Assembly (NCBI GenBank): GCA_003427395.1
Contig: BFEA01000043.1
Location: forward strand, 3,166,859-3,194,306
DNA from: Chara braunii
Lineage: Eukaryota; Streptophyta; Charophyceae; Charales; Characeae
Direction: 5' to 3'
Length of the DNA: 27,448 nt
The stretch's first letter is position 1; every line of letters begins with the position of its first letter. A program made the position numbers and the translations under genes. The notes under the pieces are model-generated. The model was not told the DNA's origin. It made no database searches and saw only the letters and a list, made by a program, of their open reading frames with translations. Positions 27,372 to 27,448 of this stretch are shown piece after piece.

Positions 27372-27418
27372 TCGGGGTTCAACCTCCTGACGAGTCGGTG
27401 AAGGTCCGATGAAACAGT
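27368..27418 (+). ncRNA. Type III hammerhead ribozyme, copy 3 (best fold)
   Basis: All three helices close. Helix III: ACTGT (27368-27372) with ACAGT (27414-27418), five pairs. Predicted cleavage follows C27373. Helix I: GGGG (27374-27377) with CCTC (27383-27386) around TTCAA, one G-T wobble. Core CTGACGA (27387-27393; position 7 is free to vary). Helix II: GTCGG (27394-27398) with CCGAT (27406-27410), loop of seven, wobble at the first pair. GAAA at 27411-27414. Every invariant core base of the family is present. Confidence 0.85.
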
Positions 27419-27448
27419 CTGGTACAGTCATGCTTTTTTTGAGTGTAT
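27370..27448 (+). repeat. Hammerhead-bearing repeat unit, copy 3 (window edge)
   Basis: It matches the 3' third of copies 1 and 2 from the ribozyme to CATGCTTTTTTTGAGTGTAT and runs off the window. The upstream two thirds are absent, replaced by CT/CA repeats. Confidence 0.85.

Overview
The window looks like repeat-choked nuclear DNA from a eukaryotic draft assembly. It has long CA/GA/ATT microsatellites, retroelements with poly(A) tails, a 634-base N gap with an untrimmed library adapter at its edge, and isolated Ns inside a repeat. Two Penelope-like elements carry a GIY-YIG module N-terminal to the reverse transcriptase (RT), an arrangement described from green algae, early land plants, protists and some invertebrates. 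Together with a plant-type LINE, a transit-peptide-like exon and several CACGTG boxes, this suggests a streptophyte or green alga (a charophyte such as Chara would fit). That assignment is inference only. No intact host gene is visible; most of the sequence is nested mobile elements.

Layout. 1-375: CA repeat and a ~255-bp repeat unit carrying a degenerate hammerhead ribozyme. 376-1036: no gene seen. 1037-2808: dispersed repeat copy A, split by a probable solo LTR (1421-2443). 2823-8060, minus strand: an old Penelope-like element (PLE2) with remnants of ORF1 (zinc knuckle, poly-Asn), GIY-YIG and RT, itself hit by a TA-flanked MITE and a poly(A)-tailed LINE end. 8082-11143: repeat copy B, split by a 2.2-kb retroposon composite with tandem SINE tails. 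11150-12842: a possible minus-strand exon, a fold-back element, a G-box-rich stretch and a plausible first exon cut off by the gap. 12843-13502: Ns and a mate-pair junction adapter. 13562-14540: three fold-back elements. 14854-15277: microsatellites around the second ribozyme unit.

15387-25211 is one retrotransposition event later invaded by a second element. A LINE inserted by twin priming: its endonuclease/RT half is inverted (15399 to about 18108, minus strand), its 3' half is sense (from about 18112, ending in AATAAA and a poly(A) tail near 25200), and the whole is bounded by a 12-bp target-site duplication. A younger Penelope-like element (PLE1, 18604-24535) with 167-bp direct terminal repeats, an ORF1 with an SAP-like segment, a GIY-YIG module and a YIDD-type RT sits inside the sense half.

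25200-27448 holds a 40-bp minisatellite, a TIR element containing another fold-back copy, a perfect 26-bp palindrome, and at the right edge a well-formed type III hammerhead ribozyme following CT/CA microsatellites.

The most interesting parts are the hammerhead-bearing repeat units, the two permuted Penelope-like elements, and the reconstructable nested insertions, several supported by target-site duplications or by comparing duplicated copies.
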